Shown piece after piece: positions 43,735 to 53,477 of a DNA stretch of 64,000 nucleotides. Each line of letters opens with the position of its first letter. The first letter of the stretch is position 1. Below the pieces are notes generated by a model. The model saw only the letters and a program-made list of their open reading frames with translations. It had not been told where the DNA came from and made no database searches. The stretch is from Methylotenera_A sp040387515. Lineage in GTDB: Bacteria > Pseudomonadota > Gammaproteobacteria > Burkholderiales > Methylophilaceae. A program made the position numbers and the translations under genes. Location of the stretch: contig JAZKDP010000002.1 in the NCBI GenBank assembly GCA_040387515.1, positions 1 through 64,000 of the forward strand. Direction: 5' to 3'.

Positions 43735-45720
43735 ATGGCTTATAGTAACGAACTTAAAAACCATCATAATGAGCTGCATAACTTTAGGTTACGCTTAACA
43801 GTTCTGGGCTTATTCGCGCTGATTGCCTTTGGCATATTGGCCGCGCGATTTTATTTTTTACAGATTAATCGCTACGATCATTATCAAACGCTGGCAGAAA
43901 ACAATCGTATTTCAGTTGTGCCCATTGCGCCTAATCGCGGTTTAATCACCGATAGAAATGGCGTTGTTTTAGCCCATAACTTTTTTGTCTACACGCTAGA
44001 AATCACTCCTTCAAAAATAGACAACTTAGACGCAACCATTGCCGAATTAGCAAAATTGGTTGAGGTGAGTAGCGTTGACCTAAAACGTTTTAAAAAACTT
44101 AAAGCGCAAAGCCATGTTTTTGAAAGTGTGCCATTACGCACACACTTAAATGAAGGTGAAGCCGCTAGATTTGCAGTCAATCGCTATCGCTTCCCTGGCG
44201 TTGAAATCAAATCACGCTTATTCCGCCATTACCCTCACGGCAAAATGGGCGCCCACATGATTGGTTATATCGGCCGCATCAACGATAAAGACCAGCTTAA
44301 ATTAGCTGAAAATGGAACCCTGTCTAATTACAAAGGCTCTGATCACATTGGCAAAAGCGGCATAGAGCAATCTTATGAGGCTGAGTTACATGGCACCACT
44401 GGTTTTCAGCAAGTAGAAATCGATGCGGACGGCAAAGCGGTACGCGTACTTTCTAGCACACCACCCGTTTCTGGTAATAACTTGGTGCTGGCAGCCGACA
44501 TTAAATTGCAAGAGATTGCAGAAACGGCTTTTGGTGAACATCGCGGTGCATTAGTTGCCATTCAACCTAATACGGGAGAAGTGTTGGCGTTTGTCAGTAT
44601 GCCCACATTTGACCCTAATTTATTTGTGGACGGCATTGATGTTGAAAACTGGAAATTACTCAACGAATCATTGGATAAACCGCTGATTAATCGTCCTTTA
44701 CGCGGCATTTATCCGCCAGGCTCAACCTTTAAACCTTTTGTTGCCTTGGCTGGGCTTGAGGCAGACAAACGCCAGCCGCCATTTAGCATTAATGACAATG
44801 GTTATTTTACGCTGCCAAATAGCACACACCGCTATCGTGATTGGAAGCCAAGCGGCCATGGCGTTGTTGATATGCGGCGTGCAATTACCATTTCTTGTGA
44901 TACTTTTTTTTATGGCCTGGCGATGGAATTAGGCATTGAAAAAATCGCCGACTTTGTCAGGCATTTTGGTTTTGGACGAAAAAGTGGTATTGATATTGCT
45001 GGCGAAGTTGGCGGTTTACTACCAACACCAGAATGGAAACAACGGCGTTTTAAACAACCCTGGTACAAAGGTGAAACGGTTATCGTGGGGATTGGCCAAG
45101 GTTATACGCTGGCAACGCCCATGCAACTGGCACAAGCGACTGCTATTTTAGCCAATAAAGGTGTAGCGATGCGCCCACATTTAGTTTCGGCGATTACCAA
45201 TACCAAAACGGGAGTCAGTCAAGAAGTTGCCCATGCAATTAACGATAAGATTGTGTTAAAAGATGAGAATTTAGAAATTGTCAGGCAGGGCATGGTTGAC
45301 GTCACACTACCTGGCGGAACGGCTGTGGCTGTTGGTGCAAATGCGGGTTACAGCATTGCCGCCAAAACGGGTACCGCACAGGTCATTGGCATTAAACAAA
45401 ATGAAAGATATAACGAAAAATTAATCAATGAACGGCATCTCGACCATGCCTTATTTATCGCTTATGCCCCAGCAGAAAACCCAACCATTGCAGTGGCTGT
45501 GATTGTTGAAAATGGCAGACATGGCGGCTCTACAGCTGGGCCAATAGCGCGAAAAGTGATGGATTATTATTTGTTGGGCAAACTGCCAGTTGTTGAAGCG
45601 CCTAAGGATGCTCAACCTATCGCTGGCGCAAATGGCACTACTCTGCCCACCACAATTACCACCAATCCGCTAACTGGCAGCCCAACGCAAATCCCAGAGG
45701 AAGAAGAGCATTATGACTGA
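43735..45720 (+). CDS. mrdA: Penicillin-binding protein 2
   Basis: A 661-residue class B transpeptidase for lateral wall synthesis. A membrane helix (about 20-42) and a PBP dimerisation domain precede the catalytic domain. The nucleophile is Ser330 in PPGSTFKPF; the SxN motif lies in SCDTFFYGL and KTG in AAKTGTAQVIG. The C-terminus is a short Thr/Pro/Glu-rich tail. It is followed 32 bases later by rodA, its glycosyltransferase partner. Confidence 0.96.
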   Translation: MAYSNELKNHHNELHNFRLRLTVLGLFALIAFGILAARFYFLQINRYDHYQTLAENNRISVVPIAPNRGLITDRNGVVLAHNFFVYTLEITPSKIDNLDATIAELAKLVEVSSVDLKRFKKLKAQSHVFESVPLRTHLNEGEAARFAVNRYRFPGVEIKSRLFRHYPHGKMGAHMIGYIGRINDKDQLKLAENGTLSNYKGSDHIGKSGIEQSYEAELHGTTGFQQVEIDADGKAVRVLSSTPPVSGNNLVLAADIKLQEIAETAFGEHRGALVAIQPNTGEVLAFVSMPTFDPNLFVDGIDVENWKLLNESLDKPLINRPLRGIYPPGSTFKPFVALAGLEADKRQPPFSINDNGYFTLPNSTHRYRDWKPSGHGVVDMRRAITISCDTFFYGLAMELGIEKIADFVRHFGFGRKSGIDIAGEVGGLLPTPEWKQRRFKQPWYKGETVIVGIGQGYTLATPMQLAQATAILANKGVAMRPHLVSAITNTKTGVSQEVAHAINDKIVLKDENLEIVRQGMVDVTLPGGTAVAVGANAGYSIAAKTGTAQVIGIKQNERYNEKLINERHLDHALFIAYAPAENPTIAVAVIVENGRHGGSTAGPIARKVMDYYLLGKLPVVEAPKDAQPIAGANGTTLPTTITTNPLTGSPTQIPEEEEHYD

Positions 45721-45752
45721 GATTAGCATTGGGCTTAGAACTAGGATTTTTC

Positions 45753-46850
45753 ATGCTTAGCAAACTGGCACAAGGTCTTTTTAAGCATATCGATTCGTTC
45801 TTAATCAGCTGCTTATTATTCACATTACTGGTTGGTTTATTTGTACTGTATAGCGCATCAGGACAGAGCTTTAATCGCGTGAGCGCGCAGCTTATTAACA
45901 TTGGTGTAGCACTCGTTGCCATGTGGTTTACTGCCAACATTCAGCCTCAATTACTAGAGCGCGTTGCAGTGCCCGCTTATATTTTAGGCGTTTTGTTATT
46001 AATCGGCGTTGCTTTATTTGGCGATATTAGCCATGGCGCGCGTCGTTGGTTAAACTTAGGATTTACTACAATTCAGCCTTCAGAAATCATGCGGATTGCC
46101 GCACCAATGATGCTGGCTTGGTTTTTTGCAAGGCGTGAAGCCAGCCCACGTATTCAAGACTTTATTATTGCCGCCGCACTATTGGTCACACCCGTTGTAT
46201 TAATTATGAAGCAGCCCGATTTAGGTACTTCTCTGATGATTACTGCTTCTGGTTTTTATGTATTGTTTTTGGCAGGACTAAGTTGGAAATTCTTGCTTGG
46301 TGGCGCGGTTAGCCTTGGCGCACTAGCACCAATTTTCTGGTCAATGTTGCACGATTATCAACGCCGCAGAATCGAAATTTTAATTGACCCAACGCAAGAC
46401 CCATTAGGCGCGGGCTATCACACGATACAAGCAACCATAGCGCTGGGCTCAGGCGGTGTAACAGGTAAAGGCTGGCTCAATGGCACACAATCGCAGCTGG
46501 ATTTTTTGCCAGAACGCACAACTGATTTTATTTTTGCAGTATTTGGTGAAGAGTTTGGCTTAATAGGGAACTTATTGCTGTTAATTCTATTCAGTTTAAT
46601 CATCGTACGCGGCATAGTCATTGCTGGTCAGGCGCAAAGCACTTTTAGCCGATTACTAGCAGGTAGTATTACATTCACATTTTTTACCTATGCATTTGTC
46701 AACATCGGCATGGTCAGTGGCATATTGCCGGTGGTCGGCGTGCCGTTACCTTTGATTAGCTATGGCGGCACATCAATGGTATCGTTATTTGCCTGCTTTG
46801 GTATTTTAATGAGTATACGTACGCATAAAAAACTGGTTGCTTCAGGCTAA
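45753..46850 (+). CDS. rodA: Peptidoglycan glycosyltransferase RodA
   Basis: A 365-residue SEDS-family polytopic protein with about ten membrane helices. Family segments include LFVLYSASGQS, KQPDLGTSLMI, ILIDPTQDPLGAGYHTIQ and the final PLISYGGTSM. It polymerises glycan strands in partnership with PBP2. The frame opens at TTG 45729, but ATG 45753 has AGGA six bases upstream and is taken as start. mrdA-rodA-rlpA order matches E. coli. Confidence 0.96.
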   Translation: MLSKLAQGLFKHIDSFLISCLLFTLLVGLFVLYSASGQSFNRVSAQLINIGVALVAMWFTANIQPQLLERVAVPAYILGVLLLIGVALFGDISHGARRWLNLGFTTIQPSEIMRIAAPMMLAWFFARREASPRIQDFIIAAALLVTPVVLIMKQPDLGTSLMITASGFYVLFLAGLSWKFLLGGAVSLGALAPIFWSMLHDYQRRRIEILIDPTQDPLGAGYHTIQATIALGSGGVTGKGWLNGTQSQLDFLPERTTDFIFAVFGEEFGLIGNLLLLILFSLIIVRGIVIAGQAQSTFSRLLAGSITFTFFTYAFVNIGMVSGILPVVGVPLPLISYGGTSMVSLFACFGILMSIRTHKKLVASG

Positions 46851-46886
46851 ATGATTAAAAGAATAGATATTTAAGGACAGCTATTA

Positions 46887-47861
46887 ATGAAAAAAAACGC
46901 ACTGTTAATCCTACTATGTACCGCTTTCTTGGTCGCATGTGGTGGTTCAAAAACAGTTAAACCTTCAGCACCATCTCCTGCAAACAAACCAATCACAAGC
47001 TCACAAACCACACCGCAATCGGGCAGTGGCGGCTATTATCTAGACGATGGCCCGGGTGACAATCCACCTAAAGATATTGATAGCATTCCAAATGCAATAC
47101 CTAAGGACGAGCCATATCTAGCGCGCGCCAATAAACCTTATAAAGCATTAGGTGCAACGTATAAACCCATGACAAGTTGGCAGCCCTACAAGGAACGCGG
47201 CGTGGCATCATGGTATGGCAAGCGTTACCACGGCAGAAAAACGTCTAGTGGCGAAGTGTATGATATGTATAGCATGTCCGCCGCACACCCCACATTGCCA
47301 TTGCCTAGCTACGCTAAAGTGACAAATCCCGCCAATGGTCGTTTTGTAATTGTGCGTGTGAATGACAGAGGGCCATTTAAAAGCAGTCGAATTATTGATT
47401 TATCTTATGCAGCAGCTTATCAATTACGTTTTGCATCTGCAGGCAGCACGTTGGTAGAGGTTGAAGCCATTGACCCGAAAAATGCAGCAAGTTATACGCA
47501 AACAACTGCGACTCCCGAGCAGTTAAATCCAGAACAGTCGAAATCAGCTAGCACTCAAACAGCGAATATTGCAGCAGCAAACACTACCACTAACAACAAT
47601 TCACCAGTTGCCAGCACAACGCCTGTGACAATTCAATATTTTGTGCAGGCTGGTGCATTTAAGAATGAAGCAAACGCAGGATTGCTCACCAAAAGAATTC
47701 AGACCTTGGAAATTGCACCAAATGCAGGCATTAACAGCGTGTATAATAATGGTCTTTATCGCCTAAAACTCGGCCCATACGATAACAAATCTGATGCTGA
47801 CGCGGTCGCTGCTGAAATTCGTAAGCAACTTAATTTATCCGCTATTATTATCAATCAGTAA
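46887..47861 (+). CDS. rlpA: Septal ring lytic transglycosylase / lipoprotein RlpA
   Basis: A 324-residue outer-membrane lipoprotein (signal ending LVAC, lipidated Cys18). A low-complexity linker leads to the double-psi beta-barrel domain (about 100-195, with GVASWYGKRYHGRKTSSGE and VNDRGPF), which in Pseudomonas RlpA cleaves denuded glycan strands. A Gln/Thr/Asn-rich linker precedes a C-terminal SPOR domain (about 245-324) that binds septal denuded peptidoglycan. It lies between rodA and dacA as in E. coli. Confidence 0.95.
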   Translation: MKKNALLILLCTAFLVACGGSKTVKPSAPSPANKPITSSQTTPQSGSGGYYLDDGPGDNPPKDIDSIPNAIPKDEPYLARANKPYKALGATYKPMTSWQPYKERGVASWYGKRYHGRKTSSGEVYDMYSMSAAHPTLPLPSYAKVTNPANGRFVIVRVNDRGPFKSSRIIDLSYAAAYQLRFASAGSTLVEVEAIDPKNAASYTQTTATPEQLNPEQSKSASTQTANIAAANTTTNNNSPVASTTPVTIQYFVQAGAFKNEANAGLLTKRIQTLEIAPNAGINSVYNNGLYRLKLGPYDNKSDADAVAAEIRKQLNLSAIIINQ

Positions 47862-47954
47862 ATGTATTTTCATCAGTCGATGCAATTAACAACCCTATAA
47901 TTTAAATCTGTTTAATATAGAAAACATTCAATTCGGAAGTATTTAATTCAAGCT

Positions 47955-49094
47955 ATGCGTATCTCATTATATTTATCACTTTTCAGCAGTTTATTTTTAT
48001 CAAGCACAGCCGTGCTCGCAGCACAAATTGCGCCTCCGCCAACCTTGGCTGTAAAAGCGTATTTACTGCAAGATTTTAATAGCGGTACGATTATCGCATC
48101 GCACGAAAAAGATGGACGTGTTGAGCCAGCATCGCTAACCAAAATCATGACCGCATATGTTGTATTTAGCGCTATTCAGCAAGGACATTTAAAATTAGAT
48201 CAAACACTGCCCGTCTCAGAAAAAGCCTGGAAAGTGGAAGGCTCTAAAATGTTTATTGAGCCGAATAAACCAGTGACAGTAGATGAGCTTTTACATGGCA
48301 CGATTATTCAATCCGGTAACGACTCATCAATTGCTTTGGCTGAAGGTGTTGCTGGTGCTGAAGAACAGTTTGCCGACATGATGAATAAACAAGCGGTAAA
48401 ACTGGGCATGAAAAATACGCATTATATGAATGCAACAGGTTTGCCAGACAGCAATCACTACACTACAGCGAATGATTTAGCGATTTTAGCGGCCGCATTG
48501 ATTCGGGATTTCCCGCTGGAATATCGCCGTCTTTATTCTGTTAAAGAATATACCTACAACAAGATTACACAACCAAACCGCAATCGCCTACTGTGGTTAG
48601 ACCCCAACGTAGATGGCATGAAAACTGGCCATACTGAAAGTGCGGGTTATTGCTTAATTTCATCATCAAAACGTGGCGATACGCGTCTAGTATCTGTATT
48701 ACTAGGTGCTGTCAGTGAGTCCATGCGCGCCAGCGAGAGCCAAAAATTGCTTAACTATGGCTTTCAGTTTTACGAATCTACTTTGGTTTATAAACAATCC
48801 CAAACCATTAACAACTTACGCGTATTTAAAGGGCAAGATAAAGCAGTTGCGGCCACCGTCGCCAAAGACTTTTATCTCACTTTACCAAAAGGTGATTATG
48901 CAAAAGTAAAAGCCAACATGACTAGCCAACAACCATTGATTGCGCCAATTAAAGCTGGGCAAGTGATTGGAAAAATCACTTTCACTCTGGATGGAAAAAT
49001 CATCAATGAACAAAAATTACTGGCAGCTAGATCAGTTGAACAAGCTGGATTCTTTGGCAGAGTTGCCGACAGCATCCGTTTAATGTTGCAGTAA
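47955..49094 (+). CDS. dacA: D-alanyl-D-alanine carboxypeptidase (PBP5/6 family)
   Basis: A 379-residue serine carboxypeptidase that trims the terminal D-Ala of wall pentapeptides. After a signal peptide (1-23) the SxxK motif is Ser60-Lys63 (PASLTKIM), SGN is in QSGNDSS and KTG in MKTGHTES. A PBP5-type C-terminal beta domain (about 280-360) ends in an amphipathic helix (FGRVADSIRLML) that anchors it to the inner membrane. It precedes ybeD by 25 bases, the same order as E. coli dacA-ybeD-lipB. Confidence 0.95.
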   Translation: MRISLYLSLFSSLFLSSTAVLAAQIAPPPTLAVKAYLLQDFNSGTIIASHEKDGRVEPASLTKIMTAYVVFSAIQQGHLKLDQTLPVSEKAWKVEGSKMFIEPNKPVTVDELLHGTIIQSGNDSSIALAEGVAGAEEQFADMMNKQAVKLGMKNTHYMNATGLPDSNHYTTANDLAILAAALIRDFPLEYRRLYSVKEYTYNKITQPNRNRLLWLDPNVDGMKTGHTESAGYCLISSSKRGDTRLVSVLLGAVSESMRASESQKLLNYGFQFYESTLVYKQSQTINNLRVFKGQDKAVAATVAKDFYLTLPKGDYAKVKANMTSQQPLIAPIKAGQVIGKITFTLDGKIINEQKLLAARSVEQAGFFGRVADSIRLMLQ

Positions 49095-49119
49095 ACCAGA
49101 TAGTTGTAATCTAAAAAAT

Positions 49120-49419
49120 ATGGCAGAAAACTTACCAGATCCAGATGCTGTAGTGACCGGCCCTGAAACCTTAATTGAATTTCCCTGTGACTTTCCAATT
49201 AAGGTGATGGGTGAAACGCATCCAGATTTTACCGATGAAGTGGTTAAGACAATACGGCAATTAATTCCCGATTTTTATACAACAAATATTGAAATGCGTG
49301 GCAGTTCTGGTGGCAAATACATCAGCCTTACCTGCATCGTTTATGTGACCTCGAAGCCACAACTGGATGATATTTATCGCGCTTTAACCAGCCACCCGAT
49401 GGTGAAAGTTGTGCTGTAA
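49120..49419 (+). CDS. ybeD: YbeD/DUF493 family protein
   Basis: A 99-residue ACT-like small protein (LIEFPCDFPIKVMG at the start and a final LTSHPMVKVVL). The family is conserved between dacA and lipB in many proteobacteria, and its role in lipoate metabolism is suspected but unproven. It ends 16 bases before the chosen lipB start. Confidence 0.92.
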   Translation: MAENLPDPDAVVTGPETLIEFPCDFPIKVMGETHPDFTDEVVKTIRQLIPDFYTTNIEMRGSSGGKYISLTCIVYVTSKPQLDDIYRALTSHPMVKVVL

Positions 49420-49435
49420 CAATCTCACTGCAACG

Positions 49436-50086
49436 ATGCAATCATCAAACCCTGCTTTAGCCTTCCCTGATGTCGTCATCCGCGATTTAGGTCGCACCGA
49501 TTATCAAACTACACTTGCTGCGATGCAGGTCTTTACAGCAAGTCGTACCGCTGAAACACCTGATGAATTATGGTTAACTGAGCATGATAGTGTTTATACA
49601 TTAGGCTTAAACCGCAAAAACGTACGCTTGCCAGAAAATAACATACCAGTTGTGCTAGTCGATCGTGGCGGAAAAATCACTTATCATGGCATTGGGCAGG
49701 TGATTATTTACTGCCTATTAGACCTAAATCGTCACCATTTAAATGTGCGCCAGCTGGTGCAATTTATCGAAACCAGCATCATAGAATTATTGGCTATACA
49801 TCAAATTGAAAGTACAACCAAAAATGATGCACCTGGCGTATATGTAACAATCGATAACAATCAAAAAAAAATTGCCTCGCTAGGGCTAAGATTAAAAAAT
49901 AATTGCTGTTATCATGGCTTAAGTTTAAATGTAGCGATGGATTTATCGCCATTTTTAGCCATCGACCCTTGTGGCTACGCAGGCTTGCAAATGACGCAAA
50001 CTAAAGATTTGAGCGTCAATCAAACGCCGCAACAATTAGGTGCAGCTCTATTGCAATTACTTAAAGAAAAATTAACACATGTCTGA
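49436..50086 (+). CDS. lipB: Octanoyl-[acyl-carrier protein] transferase
   Basis: A 216-residue enzyme moving octanoate from ACP to lipoyl domains. Substrate-site segments DRGGKITYHGIGQ and KIASLGLR (with the catalytic Lys) and the acyl-thioester Cys in DPCGYAGLQMTQ are present. The frame opens at GTG 49409 inside ybeD, but ATG 49436 fits the usual N-terminus; neither has a clear ribosome binding site. Its last eight bases overlap lipA. Confidence 0.94.
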   Translation: MQSSNPALAFPDVVIRDLGRTDYQTTLAAMQVFTASRTAETPDELWLTEHDSVYTLGLNRKNVRLPENNIPVVLVDRGGKITYHGIGQVIIYCLLDLNRHHLNVRQLVQFIETSIIELLAIHQIESTTKNDAPGVYVTIDNNQKKIASLGLRLKNNCCYHGLSLNVAMDLSPFLAIDPCGYAGLQMTQTKDLSVNQTPQQLGAALLQLLKEKLTHV

Positions 50087-51095
50087 AACAAACATTAACA
50101 ACCTAGTTATTAATAGCGCAGCACCTAAAAAAATTGCGGGTGTTAAGCAAATAGATGCGGAAAAAACTGCACGTATTCCCATCAAAATCATCCCTATGCC
50201 CATGTTGCGTAAACCGGACTGGATACGCATGAAAGTGCCAGATAGTGCGCGCTTTCAAGAGATTAAACAGATTCTGCGCGAAAATAATTTACACACGGTT
50301 TGTGAGGAAGCCAGTTGTCCTAACATCGGCGAATGCTTCAGCGGCGGCACTGCTACATTCATGATTCTGGGCGATATTTGCACACGTCGCTGTCCTTTCT
50401 GCGACGTCGCACATGGCAAGCCATTGCCGCCTGATGTGAATGAGCCAGCCAATTTAGCCCGTACTATCGCGCAAATGCGCTTGAAATATGTAGTCATCAC
50501 TTCTGTTGATCGTGATGATTTAAAAGATGGTGGCGCACAACATTTTGTCGATTGTATTCATGCTGTTCGTGAAGCATCGCCTGATATCAAAATTGAAATT
50601 TTAGTGCCAGATTTCCGTGGACGACTTGAGGTCGCGTTAGAAATATTACGCAAAGCGCCGCCTGATGTGATGAACCATAATCTAGAAACGGTGCCGCGTT
50701 TATACAAGCAAGCACGACCTGGTTCAGACTACCAAAACTCACTTAGTTTGCTCAAAGCATTTTCTGAAATGTACCCGCATATTCCAACCAAATCTGGCTT
50801 AATGCTTGGCTTGGGTGAAACGGATGATGAGATTCTACAAGTGATGCAAGACTTGCGCGCGCACCAAGTGAGTATGCTTACACTGGGTCAATATTTACAA
50901 CCGAGCGTGCATCATTTACCAGTGATGCGTTATGTAGAACCGGCTATTTTTGACGATTTAAAACAAAAAGCTGATGACATGGGCTTTAATAATGCTGCCA
51001 GCGGCCCCATGGTAAGAAGTAGCTATCATGCCGATTTGCAGGCGGAGCACAGCACTCAAGCTGTGCAGGCGCAAGAAAGTAGTCAAGCGGCATAA
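50079..51095 (+). CDS. lipA: Lipoyl synthase
   Basis: A 338-residue radical-SAM enzyme inserting two sulfurs into octanoyl chains. The auxiliary-cluster cysteines lie in CEEASCPNIGEC; the SAM-cluster CxxxCxxC is CTRRCPFC. The MLGLGETDDEI segment and the C-terminal ASGPMVRSSYHAD are conserved. The N-terminal ~45 residues and the Gln/Ala-rich last 20 residues are variable. It overlaps lipB by eight bases and ends the wall-lipoate gene run. Confidence 0.96.
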   Translation: MSETNINNLVINSAAPKKIAGVKQIDAEKTARIPIKIIPMPMLRKPDWIRMKVPDSARFQEIKQILRENNLHTVCEEASCPNIGECFSGGTATFMILGDICTRRCPFCDVAHGKPLPPDVNEPANLARTIAQMRLKYVVITSVDRDDLKDGGAQHFVDCIHAVREASPDIKIEILVPDFRGRLEVALEILRKAPPDVMNHNLETVPRLYKQARPGSDYQNSLSLLKAFSEMYPHIPTKSGLMLGLGETDDEILQVMQDLRAHQVSMLTLGQYLQPSVHHLPVMRYVEPAIFDDLKQKADDMGFNNAASGPMVRSSYHADLQAEHSTQAVQAQESSQAA

Positions 51096-51160
51096 GCACA
51101 GGGTTACCAAGCAACATTTATCTGGCAATATAGGCCAATCATTTCGTTAGGGATTCACTC

Positions 51161-52456
51161 ATGGTTCCACATTTAACAACTGCACTCAGCGGCCCACTCC
51201 TCAGCTTAGAAACACGCATGCTTCAAGATATGCCGAAAATCGAGCATTGGTTCCGCTCACAATGGTTAGAATATGCTTCACCCTTTTATGCTTCGGTCGA
51301 TTTACGCAACGCAGGCTTCAAGCTAGCGCCAGTAGATACAAACTTGTTCCCTGGTGGATTTAATAACTTGAATCCAGAATTTTTAAGTTTGAGCGTACAG
51401 GCTGCGCAGGTTGCAGTGGAAAAAATATGCCCAGAAGCGCATCGCCTGATGATTATTCCCGAAAATCACACCCGTAATACCTATTACCTGCGCAATGTGA
51501 TTGAGCTGGTTAACATCATGAAAGCAGCCGGCTTAGATGTGCGTGTCGGCAGCATTTCACCTGAAATTACAGAGCCCACCATAGTTGAGGCGCATGATGG
51601 TCAAAAACTATTGCTTGAGCCAGTTGTGCGTGTTGCAAATCGCATTAAATTAGTCAATCCAGAATTGGGCGATTTTGATAGTTGTGCGATTTTACTAAAC
51701 AATGATTTATCGGGCGGCATACCAGATATTCTTAAAAATCTTGAGCAAGATTTGATTCCGCCATTGCATGCAGGCTGGCACGTTAGACGAAAATCGACTC
51801 ATTTTGAGGCTTATAACCGTGTGGTTGCAGAGTTTTCCAAGCTTTTAGATATTGATGAATGGTTGTTAAACCCTTATTTTGAAACTTGTGGCGAAATTGA
51901 TTTTCATGCGCGTACTGGTGAAGAATGTTTGGCTTTAAAAGTAGAAGAACTGCTCGCAAAAATTAAAGTAAAATATGCCGAATATGGCGTAACGCAGGAA
52001 CCATTTGTGATTGTAAAAGCCGATGCAGGGACTTATGGCATGGGCATTATGACGGTTAAATCACCAGACGAAGTGCGCGATCTAAATCGCAAAGCGCGCA
52101 ATAAAATGTCCGTAATTAAAGAAGGCCAGCAAGTCAGCGAAGTGATTATTCAAGAAGGCGTATACACCTTTGAGAGTATTAACGATGCGGTTGCCGAGCC
52201 CGTGGTGTACATGATGGATCACTTTGTGATTGGCGGTTTTTACCGCGTGCATAATGGTCGTGGAGCGGATGAAAACTTGAATGCACCTGGCTCACATTTT
52301 GAACCATTGGCTTTTGAGAAGCCCTGTACCTTACCAGATTGTACTGGCGCACCAGATACGGTACCAAATCGTTTTTATGCCTATGGCGTGGTTGCTCGCT
52401 TGGCCTTGTTGGCAGCGGCAATTGAGCTGCAGGAAACTGACCCGCTCAACTCATAA
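51161..52456 (+). CDS. gshA: Glutamate-cysteine ligase (Acidithiobacillus type)
   Basis: A 431-residue glutamate-cysteine ligase of the less common family first defined in Acidithiobacillus and found across betaproteobacteria, unrelated in length and sequence to the E. coli GshA. Segments include DLRNAGFKLAPVDTNLFPGG near the N-terminus, ENHTRNTYYLRN and VKADAGTYGMGIMTV. It makes gamma-glutamylcysteine from glutamate, cysteine and ATP. AGGG precedes the ATG. gshB follows after 17 bases, forming a complete glutathione pathway. Confidence 0.92.
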   Translation: MVPHLTTALSGPLLSLETRMLQDMPKIEHWFRSQWLEYASPFYASVDLRNAGFKLAPVDTNLFPGGFNNLNPEFLSLSVQAAQVAVEKICPEAHRLMIIPENHTRNTYYLRNVIELVNIMKAAGLDVRVGSISPEITEPTIVEAHDGQKLLLEPVVRVANRIKLVNPELGDFDSCAILLNNDLSGGIPDILKNLEQDLIPPLHAGWHVRRKSTHFEAYNRVVAEFSKLLDIDEWLLNPYFETCGEIDFHARTGEECLALKVEELLAKIKVKYAEYGVTQEPFVIVKADAGTYGMGIMTVKSPDEVRDLNRKARNKMSVIKEGQQVSEVIIQEGVYTFESINDAVAEPVVYMMDHFVIGGFYRVHNGRGADENLNAPGSHFEPLAFEKPCTLPDCTGAPDTVPNRFYAYGVVARLALLAAAIELQETDPLNS

Positions 52457-52473
52457 CAAACATAATTAACGAT

Positions 52474-53430
52474 ATGAAACTGCTTTTCATCCTTGACCCG
52501 TTAGCCAGCTTAAAAAGCTATAAAGATACTAGCATCGCCATCATGCGCGAGGCAGCTGCTCGTGGCCATCCATTATTTGTCTGTGAGCAGCACGATGTAT
52601 TTTTACAGAATGAAACTGTACACATTCAAGTTAATGCGTTTGACTTCGCAGGTACTGAAAATGCAACAAAAAATGAACCTTGGTTTAAATTAGGCATTAA
52701 CCATATAGCGCTGCCTAAGGAGTTTGACGCAATTTTGATGCGCAAAGACCCACCGTTTGATAATGAATATTTATACAGCACCTATTTATTAGAGCTAGCA
52801 GTAAGCCAAGGCGCGTGCGTCATTAATAATCCAACCACTGTGCGTAGCTGGAACGAAAAATTATCCACCGCAAAATTCCCGCAATTTACACCAGAGTTTT
52901 TAGTTACAGCAAATAACGATTTGATTCGTGCATTTTTAGGCCAGCATCAAGATATTATTATTAAACCGCTAGACTGCATGGGCGGCACGGGCATATTCAG
53001 ACTAACTGAATCAGACCCTAACATTAGCGTAGTTTTAGAAGTTTCAACTCAATTCGGTACACAGACCGTAATGGTTCAACGTTATTTGCCGGCTATTTTA
53101 CAAGGCGACAAACGCATTATCGTGATTAATGGTAAGCCGCTACCATTTGCTTTAGCACGCATTCCCAAAGCGGGTGAAACGCGCGGAAACTTAGCCGCTG
53201 GCGGCACGGGCGTTGCACAAGCATTGACTAAGCGCGACTTGGAAATTGCCACAACCGTGGGTATAACGCTTAAAAATGCAGGTTTGTTTTTAGTCGGCCT
53301 TGATGTAATTGGTGACTATTTAACTGAGATTAATGTCACTAGCCCCACTGGCATGGTAGAAATTGCGGCTCAAACAGATTGTAATCCTGCACAGATTTTC
53401 ATGGCCGCACTTGAAGGAATTACTGAGTAA
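52474..53430 (+). CDS. gshB: Glutathione synthetase
   Basis: A 318-residue ATP-grasp enzyme joining gamma-glutamylcysteine and glycine. The opening LLFILDPLASLKSYKDTS, the glycine-rich loop KPLDCMGGTGIFRL and the metal-binding end ITEINVTSPTGM match the prokaryotic GshB family. It is co-directional with gshA. In methylotrophs glutathione may also help detoxify formaldehyde (inference). Confidence 0.96.
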   Translation: MKLLFILDPLASLKSYKDTSIAIMREAAARGHPLFVCEQHDVFLQNETVHIQVNAFDFAGTENATKNEPWFKLGINHIALPKEFDAILMRKDPPFDNEYLYSTYLLELAVSQGACVINNPTTVRSWNEKLSTAKFPQFTPEFLVTANNDLIRAFLGQHQDIIIKPLDCMGGTGIFRLTESDPNISVVLEVSTQFGTQTVMVQRYLPAILQGDKRIIVINGKPLPFALARIPKAGETRGNLAAGGTGVAQALTKRDLEIATTVGITLKNAGLFLVGLDVIGDYLTEINVTSPTGMVEIAAQTDCNPAQIFMAALEGITE

Positions 53431-53477
53431 ATTTTAGCATTTGCTAGCCTGAATCAAGTCGCGCTATAGTAGCGACT